Of a stretch of 64,000 bases of DNA, positions 19,501 through 27,596 are shown one piece after another. The stretch lies in the NCBI RefSeq assembly GCF_963667555.1, contig NZ_OY763421.1, positions 310,001-374,000 of the forward strand, written 5' to 3'. The translations under genes were made by a program, and so were the position numbers. The DNA is from an uncultured Methanolobus sp. GTDB lineage: Archaea; Halobacteriota; Methanosarcinia; Methanosarcinales; Methanosarcinaceae. The stretch's first letter is position 1; each line of letters starts with the position of its first letter. Under the pieces are notes generated by a model. It worked only from the letters and a program-made list of their open reading frames with translations. It searched no databases and was not told the DNA's origin.

Positions 19501-20838
19501 CCAAGCAAAATAGAGCTCATCGATGAAGCTATAAAACTGGCAGCATCAGCAGACAATGATACATATCCTAACTATGTGAGATTGAATTCCAATGAAACGT
19601 ATCAGGCTCTTATTGAAGAAGGATACAATGAATCTCTGGCGTACAATCTTTCTCTTGCAAAAATATTCTGTCCGCCACTTGGTGGTTACACACCTGGAAT
19701 TCAGGAAGCTATCAGCAGTGATACCTGGGAAGATTCTGACGAGATAGCTGCTCTCTATATTGACAGGATGGGATATGTCTACGGTGAAGGAATCTGGGGA
19801 GAGCACTATTCAGATGTTCTGGAACTGAACCTCGCAGATGTGGATACCGCTATTTTCAGCAGGACATCAAATCTCTACGGTGTGCTTGATCACGAAATGG
19901 TTGCTGCCTATTTCGGTGGACTTAGCATGGCTGTGGAATATGTAAGTGGTTCTGCACCGGATATGTATATCAATGATCTCAGCAGCTCTGCTGAGATCGA
20001 GACTCTCAGTGAGTTCCTGAATAAAGACCTGCGTTCCAGATATCTTAATCCAACCTGGATAGAGGGAATGATGGGTAACGGATTTGATGGAACCCGCTAT
20101 ATGAACTCTGTTTATGAGGTCATGAGAGCATGGGACGTGACAGATTCTTCTCTTATTACTGATGAGATGTGGAACGAGTTGTATAAAACCTACTTTGAGG
20201 ACCAGTATGATCTGGGTGTAGACGAGTATCTTCAGTCCACAAATCCTTATGCATATCAATCCATGGCTGCTACAGCATTGGATTCAATAAGGACTGGCTA
20301 TTGGGATGCTTCAAATGAAGTGGTCAGGAATCTGGTAAAAGAGTATGTAGAATCCGTTGTTGAAGATGGTGTAACCTGCTGCCATCATACCTGTGGCAAT
20401 CCGCTTCTTAATGAATTCATACAGGGAAAGATGGATGCAGCAGGACTCAGTCAGGAAATACAGGATGCATACAGGCAACTGATGTATGATGCTACCCTCA
20501 GGGACGATGTTCTGGCACAGCAAGAGCTTGACACAAGTTCAGTGACAAGGGATGACTCTCTTAACTCAGTCCAGAGAGCCATGGCTTCTGGGTCGCAATC
20601 ATCTAATCAGACCACTGTATCAGATTCAGGTGCAGGTATGGATATGGAATCTTCCGCATCTGATACTGTAAAATCCACACCTGATAACTATGTTGAAGGT
20701 TATGAGATGACACCGGAAAGTGTACCGGATGTTGAAAGTGGAAGCGGATTTTCAGTAACTGGTTCTGAAATTATGGCTTCTTTGCTGGTTCTTGCTGGTG
20801 TCGGGGCAATCTATCTGGGATTCTGGAAACGAAAATAG
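16579..20838 (+). CDS. Exported CobN-like protein without tandem repeats and with a degenerate motif
   Basis: I set the start at 16579 because GGTGGTGA lies 8 nt upstream and the protein then begins with a clean signal peptide (MIEKNIRKYIKIS onward, ending near VSADA); an ATG at 16561 would put that ribosome-binding segment inside the gene. The 1,419 residues contain one N-terminal module (about 60-205), a CobN-like core from GIYHPVAP, the CCHHTC cluster, the linker and a C-terminal helix ending GFWKRK. Where the paralogues have HFGTHGT, this protein reads LFTIFSSVELMPGK (from about residue 602): both histidines are gone and the segment is two residues shorter. It may bind a different ligand or have a structural role. 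No GCCGCCAAGCA leader precedes it; it may share the transcript of the small gene before it. Confidence 0.82.
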   Translation: MIEKNIRKYIKISTVFLIFILMLTAVSADANSNDEQELDMTDDTMGEYLQSSSVNEDLISIGDPVLNDSRPKICYVLSRPYEISFMDQVAANPEISSQMNISTYLGTTYADLSFDISDSDLILMSNLDSYVIEAIAPTVEDAKTNGAYVISLGDTLQQWELHNVNTSAPEYSDIPLYMKYASETNMYRLNTFIGATFFSMNYTIEDPVSRPIYGIYHPVAPQIYDDLTEYLEWYEESGTYDSANPTVGIVIDSFTYVERDMPLLDSLVEEIESNSCNVIVATYSYKDSKSLSYLMLDNKSVPDVAIVISRGSRLHYSNNEQGIADLQTLNITVMNGARLFSGVSVEEWEESIKGVPPAQQYQVAYAEMDGIIEPIVISGKAIDEATGIEYNQPIDYQVDWLVDRAIAWAELHEKDNSEKKVVIPYYNPEGGKADVGADIDYYLDAQASLANLLEAMKERGYDVGTEPLPNASEIADMMVERGHNIGTWAPGELNSMVENGTVILIPESQYMGWFDELTQEKQDEMTDMWGEAPGNIMVYENETGKYLVIAVLEFGNILLAPDPQHGWSSSEQAMYNNDSYPPTHQCYAFYKYMAREYDADALFTIFSSVELMPGKECGLSAKDWGALLLEDMPHIHVLPMDAEGVFDRRRANMLVIDFMTPTIVPSGLYGDLANLQEEITLFKQASDTAVQDSYRESILNQTRSLNLDNDLSVDLDSIEGNATLTDEFIDELSDYLYDIKTAYMPYGSHILGEVPQGDELVILIEGMLGDEYVEHVEALGGNEDLALSLLSETILNGTSPYDAQILVLGQNSTDLDADLELALDYLGRIQDSECEITKILDALDGTYITPGPSGDPIRNPDALPTGRNLCTFDDRLIPTKAAWDVGSELAEEMLDLKLEEDGEYPEKIAFLLWSVETTRNQGVMESEILKLLGVEPQYDSKNRISGLRLMDSTELGRPRIDVMVVTSGLYRDVYPSKIELIDEAIKLAASADNDTYPNYVRLNSNETYQALIEEGYNESLAYNLSLAKIFCPPLGGYTPGIQEAISSDTWEDSDEIAALYIDRMGYVYGEGIWGEHYSDVLELNLADVDTAIFSRTSNLYGVLDHEMVAAYFGGLSMAVEYVSGSAPDMYINDLSSSAEIETLSEFLNKDLRSRYLNPTWIEGMMGNGFDGTRYMNSVYEVMRAWDVTDSSLITDEMWNELYKTYFEDQYDLGVDEYLQSTNPYAYQSMAATALDSIRTGYWDASNEVVRNLVKEYVESVVEDGVTCCHHTCGNPLLNEFIQGKMDAAGLSQEIQDAYRQLMYDATLRDDVLAQQELDTSSVTRDDSLNSVQRAMASGSQSSNQTTVSDSGAGMDMESSASDTVKSTPDNYVEGYEMTPESVPDVESGSGFSVTGSEIMASLLVLAGVGAIYLGFWKRK

Positions 20839-20849
20839 ATCATATCATT

Positions 20850-20882
20850 GGTGCTTTTTTGTAAAAGCACCACTTATTTTTT
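20850..20882 (+). terminator. Hairpin terminator after the repeat-free CobN-like gene
   Basis: GGTGCTTTT (20850-20858) pairs with AAAAGCACC (20863-20871) over TTGT and is followed by ACTTATTTTTTG. Confidence 0.68.
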
Positions 20883-20907
20883 GTTGATTTTAACGAAAAA
20901 ACGAAAT

Positions 20908-20975
20908 GTTTATATTATCTCCATGTGTTAGTTTCAAAGCTCATACTTATATTGTTGAACGATTTGTTCAATAAT
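20908..20975 (+). promoter_or_regulatory. TATA box and inverted repeat upstream of the fifth CobN-like gene
   Basis: GTTTATATTATC (20908-20919) is a good archaeal TATA box. ATTGTTGAAC (20951-20960) and GTTCAATAAT (20966-20975) form an inverted repeat with one mismatch and a 5-bp centre, located where transcription should begin or just after, so a repressor could bind there. The predicted leader is then over 200 nt long, which leaves room for RNA structure. Confidence 0.4.
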
Positions 20976-21109
20976 TTTGAGTTAATATATGCTAATATTA
21001 TACACACGGTGGTTCGAAAAAATAATACATTAGTTTACATGTTGGTACATGATTCCATACATAAATAGATGAAATCATGTTTCAATAAATTTTTCGAGTT
21101 AACTTAGAA

Positions 21110-21165
21110 TCCGAACATGACGGCATTGTGGAAGGTTCGTTTGTTCGGAAATATCGGGGGATAAT
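21110..21165 (+). promoter_or_regulatory. Related but different leader of the fifth CobN-like gene
   Basis: TCCGAACA (21110-21117) pairs with TGTTCGGA (21142-21149), then ATATCGGGGGATAAT (21151-21165) leads into the ATG. The last segment almost equals that of copy 1, and again its TATC and GATA arms enclose the G-run. The stem has a similar size and place, but the loop lacks GCCGCCAAGCA. It may be a diverged relative or share only the ribosome-binding hairpin. Confidence 0.4.
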
Positions 21166-24100
21166 ATGAAAGTAAAAATAAGATCCATATTATTGGCTGG
21201 TTTACTGTTGTTATTATCATTAACAACAATTGCAGCGGCAGATGAACAACAAATAAATATCATGTATGTAGGATGGGTGCCAGATCCTGCTCTGGAAATG
21301 GCAAGCCAGAATGCTACATTTGCTGAGGATATAAACTATATTTATATTCCTTCTTACAACACCACAACCTGGGCAGATCCAAGTGATGAACTTATTGATG
21401 CTGCAAATTCCGGGCTTCTGGCTGATCAGGACATCATATTCTGCGACATGTTGTCTGCAGCTGTTTTTGATCCAATTGATTCTTTTTTTGAGCAGGCACA
21501 TGATAGCGGAGTCTCATTGATTGATATTAATTCAATAAGCACGCCTTCTTACTTTGATTACATCAGTGATGGAAATGACGATGACATAATCTGTAATCTG
21601 TATAACAATATGGGAGTCACAACTGAAGAAGAAAAACTGAATGCAGAGCTGTTACTCAAATACCTGGCACAGGAATACGGAAATCATCCGGAGATAACTG
21701 ATGACTGGGACAGGATCCATGTACTTTGCATTGCCTGGACACCAAACACTGCACTTCAGATGGCTGCTGATACAAACAGGTACAGGGACATCATAGAGTA
21801 CACATATCTTCCTTCTTATAATACAACAACCTGGGCAGGCCCAAGCGACGAACTTATTGAAGCAGGAGAAAACGGGCTTCTGGATTATCAGGACGTAATA
21901 TTCTGTGACATGCTTGCTTCATCAATCTATGAACCAATGGATGCTGCATTTGTCAATGCAAGCGATAATGGCGCCGTTTTTGTTGATATCCGATCAATGG
22001 ATACTCCTGAATATTTCGATCATGTCTATTCAGGTTCAGAGGATAATCAGCTATGCAATCTTTACAACAGTATTGGTGTAAGCACTGAAGAAGAAATAGA
22101 AGCATCAAAGGATCTTCTAATCTTCCTGGCAAGTGAATATTCAAACCGTCCTGATATCACAGATGACTGGGACAAGGTCAATATCCTCTATATCGCCTGG
22201 ACACCAAGCGCAGCACTGGAACTTGCAAGTGAGATGAGTGAACATTCTGATGATATTGTATTCACATTCCTGCCTTCCTATAACACAACAACCTGGGCCG
22301 GACCAAGTGATGAATTTATTGAGGCCGCAGATGAGCTTTTCCTTGAAAAGCAGGATATCATATTCTGTGACATGCTCTCCGCAAGTATTTACGATCTACT
22401 TAATGCCTCATTCTTTGATGCTCAGGGTAATGGTGCATCCCTTGTGGATATAAGGTCTATTAATACACCTGAATACTTTGATTATGTTTCCAATGGTTCG
22501 ATAGATGATCCTATATGCAACTACTACAACAGCATGGGAACTGATACAGAAGAGGAGCAGGAAAATGCACAGTCGCTTCTGGAATATCTTGCTGTCGAAT
22601 ATGGTAACAAGGAAATAACCGACACCTGGAGCAACAAGATAAAGATAATGTATATTGCCTGGACACCAAGTGAAGCACTGGAGCTTGCAAGCCAGAACAA
22701 TATTCACAGTGATGAGATAGAATACACTTACATTCCATCATATAACACCACAACCTGGGCAGGGCCAAGTGATGAGCTCATAGCTGCTTCAGATAGTGGT
22801 CTGCTGGCAGAGCAGGATATTATTTTCTGCGACATGCTTTCCGCAAGTATCTATGATCCACTCAATGCTTCATTCTATGATGCAAAGAACATTGGTACAT
22901 CCATGGTTGATATAAGATCCATCAACACGCCTGATTACTTTGATTATGTTTCTGATGGCTCTGTAGATGATCCTATTTGCAACTATTACAACAGTATGGG
23001 TACCGGAACAGAAGTTGAGAAGCAGAATGCTGAAAACCTGTTAACATACCTTGCAAAAGAATACGGAAACCATCCGGAGATCACAGATAAATGGATCACT
23101 ATCAAAGTATTATACATTGCATGGGCACCAAGTGACGCACTTGCAATGGCAAGCCAGACAAACCCGTACAGTCAGAATATTGAGTACACCTACATTCCTT
23201 CCTATAACACAACTACCTGGGCCGGACCAAGTGATGAACTCATAGCTGCCGGTGAAGGAGGTCTTCTGGCTGAGCAGGATGTTATATTCTGTGACATGCT
23301 TGCAGACAGTATATTTGATCCAATGGACGTTTTCTTCAACGCTGCACATGATAACGGTACTGTGCTGGTGGATATACGTTCCATGAACACGCCTGAATAC
23401 TTCGATTATGTTTACGGAGGTACAGAGAACAACACTCTCTGTAATTACTACAACAACATGGGAACTGCAACTACTTCCCAGTTGATCAATGCAGAGAATC
23501 TCCTCATCTATCTTGCAAAGGAACTTGGAATAAATCCTGAGCTTACAGATGAATGGGAATATGTGACTTTAGGTCCGATCTCATTGCCTGATGTAGGTCT
23601 TTATCACCCTGATTACGAAGGCAAATACTTTGAGACAACAGAAGAATATCTTGCATGGTATTCAGATTATGCCGGCACACACAGGGTATACGACCCAAGC
23701 AAACCAACCATAGGAATGTGGATGCACAGGTCCGATATGAAAGATGGCAATACACAGGTTGCTGATGCACTTGTGAGAGATATCGAGTCAAAGGACTGTA
23801 ACGTAATACTTGGGTTCGATACCTTTGATGATATTCTCAAATACTACTGTGATGAAGAAGGTCAGCCACTTGTGCAGTGTGTGATATCACTGAAGAGTTT
23901 CAGGCTTAACTATTTCAACAACACAAAGGGTCTGGAGGAACTTGAGGCTCTGGATGTTCCTGTACTCAGGGGCATTGTTGTTGAAAGTACAAGCTCCTAT
24001 GATCCGGCTGATGCAAATCGTGGTATACCAAATGGCCAGGTTGTGCGCAAGACCATCGGTCCTAATGTTGACGGTATTTTCGAGTTCATAGTTGTAGGTG

Positions 24101-27100
24101 ACAGCATATATGATCCTGACACACAGACCAGTGTATTTTCAGCAAGGGATGCACAGGTAGACTGGATAGTGAACAGGTCCATTAACTGGGCTGAACTGAA
24201 GCTCAACGAGAACAAGGACAAGAAAGTTGCCATCATCTACTACAACTATCCATCAGGAAAGGACAACATCGGTGCAAGCTACCTTGACACCATCTCAAGC
24301 ATGAGATTGTTGCTCAATAAGATGGATGACAATGGTTTCACAGTAGAAGGTGTTCCTGAGAATAACAGTCAGCTCCTTGAAATGATATGGGCTCAGGGAA
24401 TCAATGCCGGTTCATGGGCTCCGGGTGTCATGTACGAGATGGTTGAGAACAGAACCGAATGGGGACTTCAGCTCATACCGATGGAGACATATCACCAGTG
24501 GTTTGAAGAAGAGATCCCTGAAGAACTTCAGGATCAGGTCATACAGGAATGGGGAGCTCCATGGGATGAAGACCTTCCGCAGAATAAGAGTCTTATGATA
24601 TGGGAGGACGAAACTGGTGAGAAATTCATTGTCATTCCAACAGTTCAGTTCGGTAACGTCTGGATAATGCCACAACCTGCAAGAGGCTTCCTGCAGAACG
24701 ATGATACGCTCTACCACAGTAGTATTGTTCCGCCACCACACCAGTATATTGCTTTCTATCTGTGGCTCAATGATGAATGGAATGCAGATGCAGTCATTCA
24801 TCTTGGTACACACGGGACGCATGAATGGCTGCCAGGACAGGCATATGGTATGAACCGTTCTGCAGAGTGGGCTCCACTGTTATTGCAGGATCTGCCTAAC
24901 ATCTACCCATACATCGTGGCTAATGTCGGTGAAGGACTTACAGCTGAATATCGTGGTAACGCTCTGATAATTGACCACCTGACACCAACACTGGAAAGGT
25001 CAGGAACTTATGGCTCACTTCAGAACATGTCACGCTTTATCCAGGAATACTACGGACCAGAGATGTCACTGCAGACTAAAATGGCATATCAGATGGCTAT
25101 TATCGATGAAATGGTAGAGTCAGGTGTTGATGTTGATCTTGAGGTCAATGCAACGGAGCTTTACCTGTATGATGAATCACAGTTCGATGACTTTGTAAGG
25201 AACATACTCCATGAATATCTAGAAGACATCGAAGGAGAGAACATACCATACGGAATGCACATACTTGGAGAGGTTCCTTCAACCAATTCCACCGGTCCTT
25301 ACAGGGATGAACTTTCAGGTATGGTAAGATCAATGATGGGAAGTTACTTCGAGGATAATATCACGGCAGCTTTCTATCCGGCTGAAGAGTATCCGCTTGG
25401 TATTCCATTCAATGATACAAATGTTGACCTGCTTGTATGGGAGGTCATTACCAACGGAACAAGTCCCGGTGATGCACAGATGATGGTATATGGTGAGGTC
25501 AACGAGTCATTGAACCTTGATCTGGAATTTGGTCTTGATTGCAGGCAGAACCTGCTGGACAGTGCCATTGAGATCGACCGTGTTGTTTCTGCACTTAGTG
25601 CCGGTTTCATTCCGGCAGGTCCTGGTACCGATCCGATCATGAATCCTAATGCTGTTCCAACAGGAAGGAACTTCTATGGTGTCAATCCTGAGCTATATCC
25701 GTCAGAAGCAACCTGGAAACTTGGAAAGGTGCTTGCACAACAGTTACTTGTAGATTACTATGAGAACCATGGAGAGTATCCACGTAAAGTGTCTTTCTCA
25801 AGGTTCGGAGTGGAGTTCATCAGGGATCACGGTACCCTGGAAGCAGAGGCACTGTACCTGATGGGTGTACAGCCTGTATGGGACAGGAACGGAAAAGTAA
25901 TAGGAGTTGAGCTCATGTCTGAAGAAGAACTCCTGCCGAACTATGATACCTCAGCTGCAGGAAGACCACGTGTTGATATAGTCTATACTACAGCTGGTAT
26001 GCGTGATGCGTTCCCGGACAAGCTGAAAATGCTGGATGAGGCTGCTAAACTTGCAAACCTTGCAGAGCCTGGAAACTATCCGAACTATATCAATATCAGC
26101 ACACAGGCGATCTATACGGATCTTTATGCTTCATTCCTGAACAGTACAGGTAACGAGACATATTCAGCCGAGATGGCAGGTAAATTGTCAACCATGAGAT
26201 GCTTCGCAGTTCGTGACGGTACCTATGAAATAGCTGTAGGAAATGCGATCGAGGCAAGTGGTACATGGGATAATGAATCCGAGATAGCCGAGCTGTATCT
26301 TGACAAGATGGGTTATGCCTATGGAAGTGAACTCTGGGGCTTTGACTGTTCCGAACTTCTCAGGGGTAACCTGATGAATGTGGATGCTTCTGTACATTCA
26401 GACTCATCCAACCTGTATGACACGCTTGACAATGATGATTTCTTCCAGTATTTCGGTGGTTTGAACCTTGCCACACGGTATGTAAGCGGCAAGACTCCTG
26501 ACATGTATGTGTCTGATACAAGGAATCCTGACCAGGCAGAGATGGTCGAGCTTGGAAGATATATCAACGTCAATATCCGTTCCAGGTATCTCAATGACAA
26601 GTGGATAGAAGGAATGATGAACTCAGGTTATGCCGGTGGCAGAATGATGGCTGAGTTCGTGGACAATCTCTGGGGCTGGGAAGTCTCCAATCCTGAACTT
26701 GTCGATGACAGTATGTGGGAAAATGTGCTTAAAACATACGTCAACGATGATATGAAGGATTTCTTCAATGCAAACAACCCTGGTGCTTACCAGTCCATTA
26801 CAGGAAGGATGCTGGAAGGTGTACGCAAAGGCTACATAACTATGCCTGAGGATGCAGTTAACAAACTTGTAAATGAGTATATGGAGTCAGTTGCAGAATA
26901 TGGAGCAACATGCTGTCATCACACATGTGGAAACCCACTGCTGGATAATTTCGTTCAGGGCAACATGGGTGCTGCAGGTGTCAGCCAGCAGGTAATAGAT
27001 GCTTACAACAAACAGTTGAATGCCGCAACTACTTTACCTGCCAATCCGACCATTGTTCAGCCGGATACAAATGTGGACAGGGTAAAAGATGATTCACTTA

Positions 27101-27381
27101 ATTCTGTACAGAGGTCAATGGCAGCAGGTTCAGGCACATCCAACCAGACAATGATGACTGATTCAGGTGGAGCCGGACTTGATTCTGAAACACCTGTTCA
27201 GGATAGTCCGAAGTCCACTCCGGATAATTACATAGAAGGTTATGAGATGACACAGGAAACTGTGACTCCTGTTGAAAGCAGCAACATCTCATTCACTAGT
27301 TCAGATATCCTTGCATCTATATTTGTGGTGGGTGTTGTTGGAGCAATATATCTGGGATTCTGGAAGAGAAGGAAATTCTAA
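21166..27381 (+). CDS. Exported CobN-like protein with five diverged N-terminal repeats
   Basis: This 2,071-residue protein starts with a signal peptide (MKVKIRSILLAG onward, to about 25). Five modules of about 154 residues follow (about 31-795), each with the pattern IAWTP...SYNTTTW.GPSDELI...QDIIFCDM...TPEYFDY and a linker such as EYGNHPEITD. The core begins near VGLYHPDY and keeps the family motif as IHLGTHGTHEWLPGQ, then SDSSNLYDTL, the CCHHTC cluster, the linker and the anchor with KRRKF. The two intermediate diverged modules seen in the first two genes are absent. Its repeats are clearly older than those of the first gene. It follows GGGGGAT right before the ATG. As with the paralogues, a surface role in capturing a metal or tetrapyrrole is an inference. 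Confidence 0.85.
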   Translation: MKVKIRSILLAGLLLLLSLTTIAAADEQQINIMYVGWVPDPALEMASQNATFAEDINYIYIPSYNTTTWADPSDELIDAANSGLLADQDIIFCDMLSAAVFDPIDSFFEQAHDSGVSLIDINSISTPSYFDYISDGNDDDIICNLYNNMGVTTEEEKLNAELLLKYLAQEYGNHPEITDDWDRIHVLCIAWTPNTALQMAADTNRYRDIIEYTYLPSYNTTTWAGPSDELIEAGENGLLDYQDVIFCDMLASSIYEPMDAAFVNASDNGAVFVDIRSMDTPEYFDHVYSGSEDNQLCNLYNSIGVSTEEEIEASKDLLIFLASEYSNRPDITDDWDKVNILYIAWTPSAALELASEMSEHSDDIVFTFLPSYNTTTWAGPSDEFIEAADELFLEKQDIIFCDMLSASIYDLLNASFFDAQGNGASLVDIRSINTPEYFDYVSNGSIDDPICNYYNSMGTDTEEEQENAQSLLEYLAVEYGNKEITDTWSNKIKIMYIAWTPSEALELASQNNIHSDEIEYTYIPSYNTTTWAGPSDELIAASDSGLLAEQDIIFCDMLSASIYDPLNASFYDAKNIGTSMVDIRSINTPDYFDYVSDGSVDDPICNYYNSMGTGTEVEKQNAENLLTYLAKEYGNHPEITDKWITIKVLYIAWAPSDALAMASQTNPYSQNIEYTYIPSYNTTTWAGPSDELIAAGEGGLLAEQDVIFCDMLADSIFDPMDVFFNAAHDNGTVLVDIRSMNTPEYFDYVYGGTENNTLCNYYNNMGTATTSQLINAENLLIYLAKELGINPELTDEWEYVTLGPISLPDVGLYHPDYEGKYFETTEEYLAWYSDYAGTHRVYDPSKPTIGMWMHRSDMKDGNTQVADALVRDIESKDCNVILGFDTFDDILKYYCDEEGQPLVQCVISLKSFRLNYFNNTKGLEELEALDVPVLRGIVVESTSSYDPADANRGIPNGQVVRKTIGPNVDGIFEFIVVGDSIYDPDTQTSVFSARDAQVDWIVNRSINWAELKLNENKDKKVAIIYYNYPSGKDNIGASYLDTISSMRLLLNKMDDNGFTVEGVPENNSQLLEMIWAQGINAGSWAPGVMYEMVENRTEWGLQLIPMETYHQWFEEEIPEELQDQVIQEWGAPWDEDLPQNKSLMIWEDETGEKFIVIPTVQFGNVWIMPQPARGFLQNDDTLYHSSIVPPPHQYIAFYLWLNDEWNADAVIHLGTHGTHEWLPGQAYGMNRSAEWAPLLLQDLPNIYPYIVANVGEGLTAEYRGNALIIDHLTPTLERSGTYGSLQNMSRFIQEYYGPEMSLQTKMAYQMAIIDEMVESGVDVDLEVNATELYLYDESQFDDFVRNILHEYLEDIEGENIPYGMHILGEVPSTNSTGPYRDELSGMVRSMMGSYFEDNITAAFYPAEEYPLGIPFNDTNVDLLVWEVITNGTSPGDAQMMVYGEVNESLNLDLEFGLDCRQNLLDSAIEIDRVVSALSAGFIPAGPGTDPIMNPNAVPTGRNFYGVNPELYPSEATWKLGKVLAQQLLVDYYENHGEYPRKVSFSRFGVEFIRDHGTLEAEALYLMGVQPVWDRNGKVIGVELMSEEELLPNYDTSAAGRPRVDIVYTTAGMRDAFPDKLKMLDEAAKLANLAEPGNYPNYINISTQAIYTDLYASFLNSTGNETYSAEMAGKLSTMRCFAVRDGTYEIAVGNAIEASGTWDNESEIAELYLDKMGYAYGSELWGFDCSELLRGNLMNVDASVHSDSSNLYDTLDNDDFFQYFGGLNLATRYVSGKTPDMYVSDTRNPDQAEMVELGRYINVNIRSRYLNDKWIEGMMNSGYAGGRMMAEFVDNLWGWEVSNPELVDDSMWENVLKTYVNDDMKDFFNANNPGAYQSITGRMLEGVRKGYITMPEDAVNKLVNEYMESVAEYGATCCHHTCGNPLLDNFVQGNMGAAGVSQQVIDAYNKQLNAATTLPANPTIVQPDTNVDRVKDDSLNSVQRSMAAGSGTSNQTMMTDSGGAGLDSETPVQDSPKSTPDNYIEGYEMTQETVTPVESSNISFTSSDILASIFVVGVVGAIYLGFWKRRKF
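21256..23560 (+). repeat. Five diverged repeats of about 460 bp in the fifth CobN-like gene
   Basis: Unit starts lie near 21256, 21715, 22178, 22638 and 23100, so the spacing is about 460 bp. They are recognisable by the protein pattern (WTP, SYNTTTW, QDIIFCDM) but differ at many bases. Being the same module as in the first two genes, they show expansion to five copies also occurred here, longer ago. Confidence 0.85.
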
Positions 27382-27388
27382 AGACATT

Positions 27389-27421
27389 TGGCACTTTTTA
27401 ACAAGTGCCACTTATTTTATT
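27389..27421 (+). terminator. Hairpin terminator after the fifth CobN-like gene
   Basis: TGGCACTT (27389-27396) pairs with AAGTGCCA (27403-27410) and is followed by CTTATTTTATT. Confidence 0.68.
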
Positions 27422-27459
27422 TATTGTGTTTGAAAAGCCTCTAGCAATTTATATTCTTT

Positions 27460-27503
27460 TTATAAATATACTAATTTTTCCATAGTCGTTGTATTTTATA
27501 TAC
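27460..27503 (+). promoter_or_regulatory. Candidate TATA boxes of the first subtilisin gene
   Basis: Two strong AT boxes, TTATAAATATAC (27460-27471) and TTTTATATAC (27494-27503), lie 95-135 nt before the start codon. I cannot tell which is used; the flanking 215-bp gap shows no other gene. Confidence 0.35.
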
Positions 27504-27596
27504 AAGTTTGTTTGAATATATTTACCAATTACATATAATCGTGAATATTTCTTCGATTGTTTTTTTATATTCAGCACAAAAACAGGAAATGAATAC

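Noticed and set aside
1..27381. Calling the CobN-like genes cytoplasmic cobaltochelatase for B12 synthesis
   Set aside because: Signal peptides and C-terminal anchors place the core outside, and no other B12 synthesis gene is in the window.
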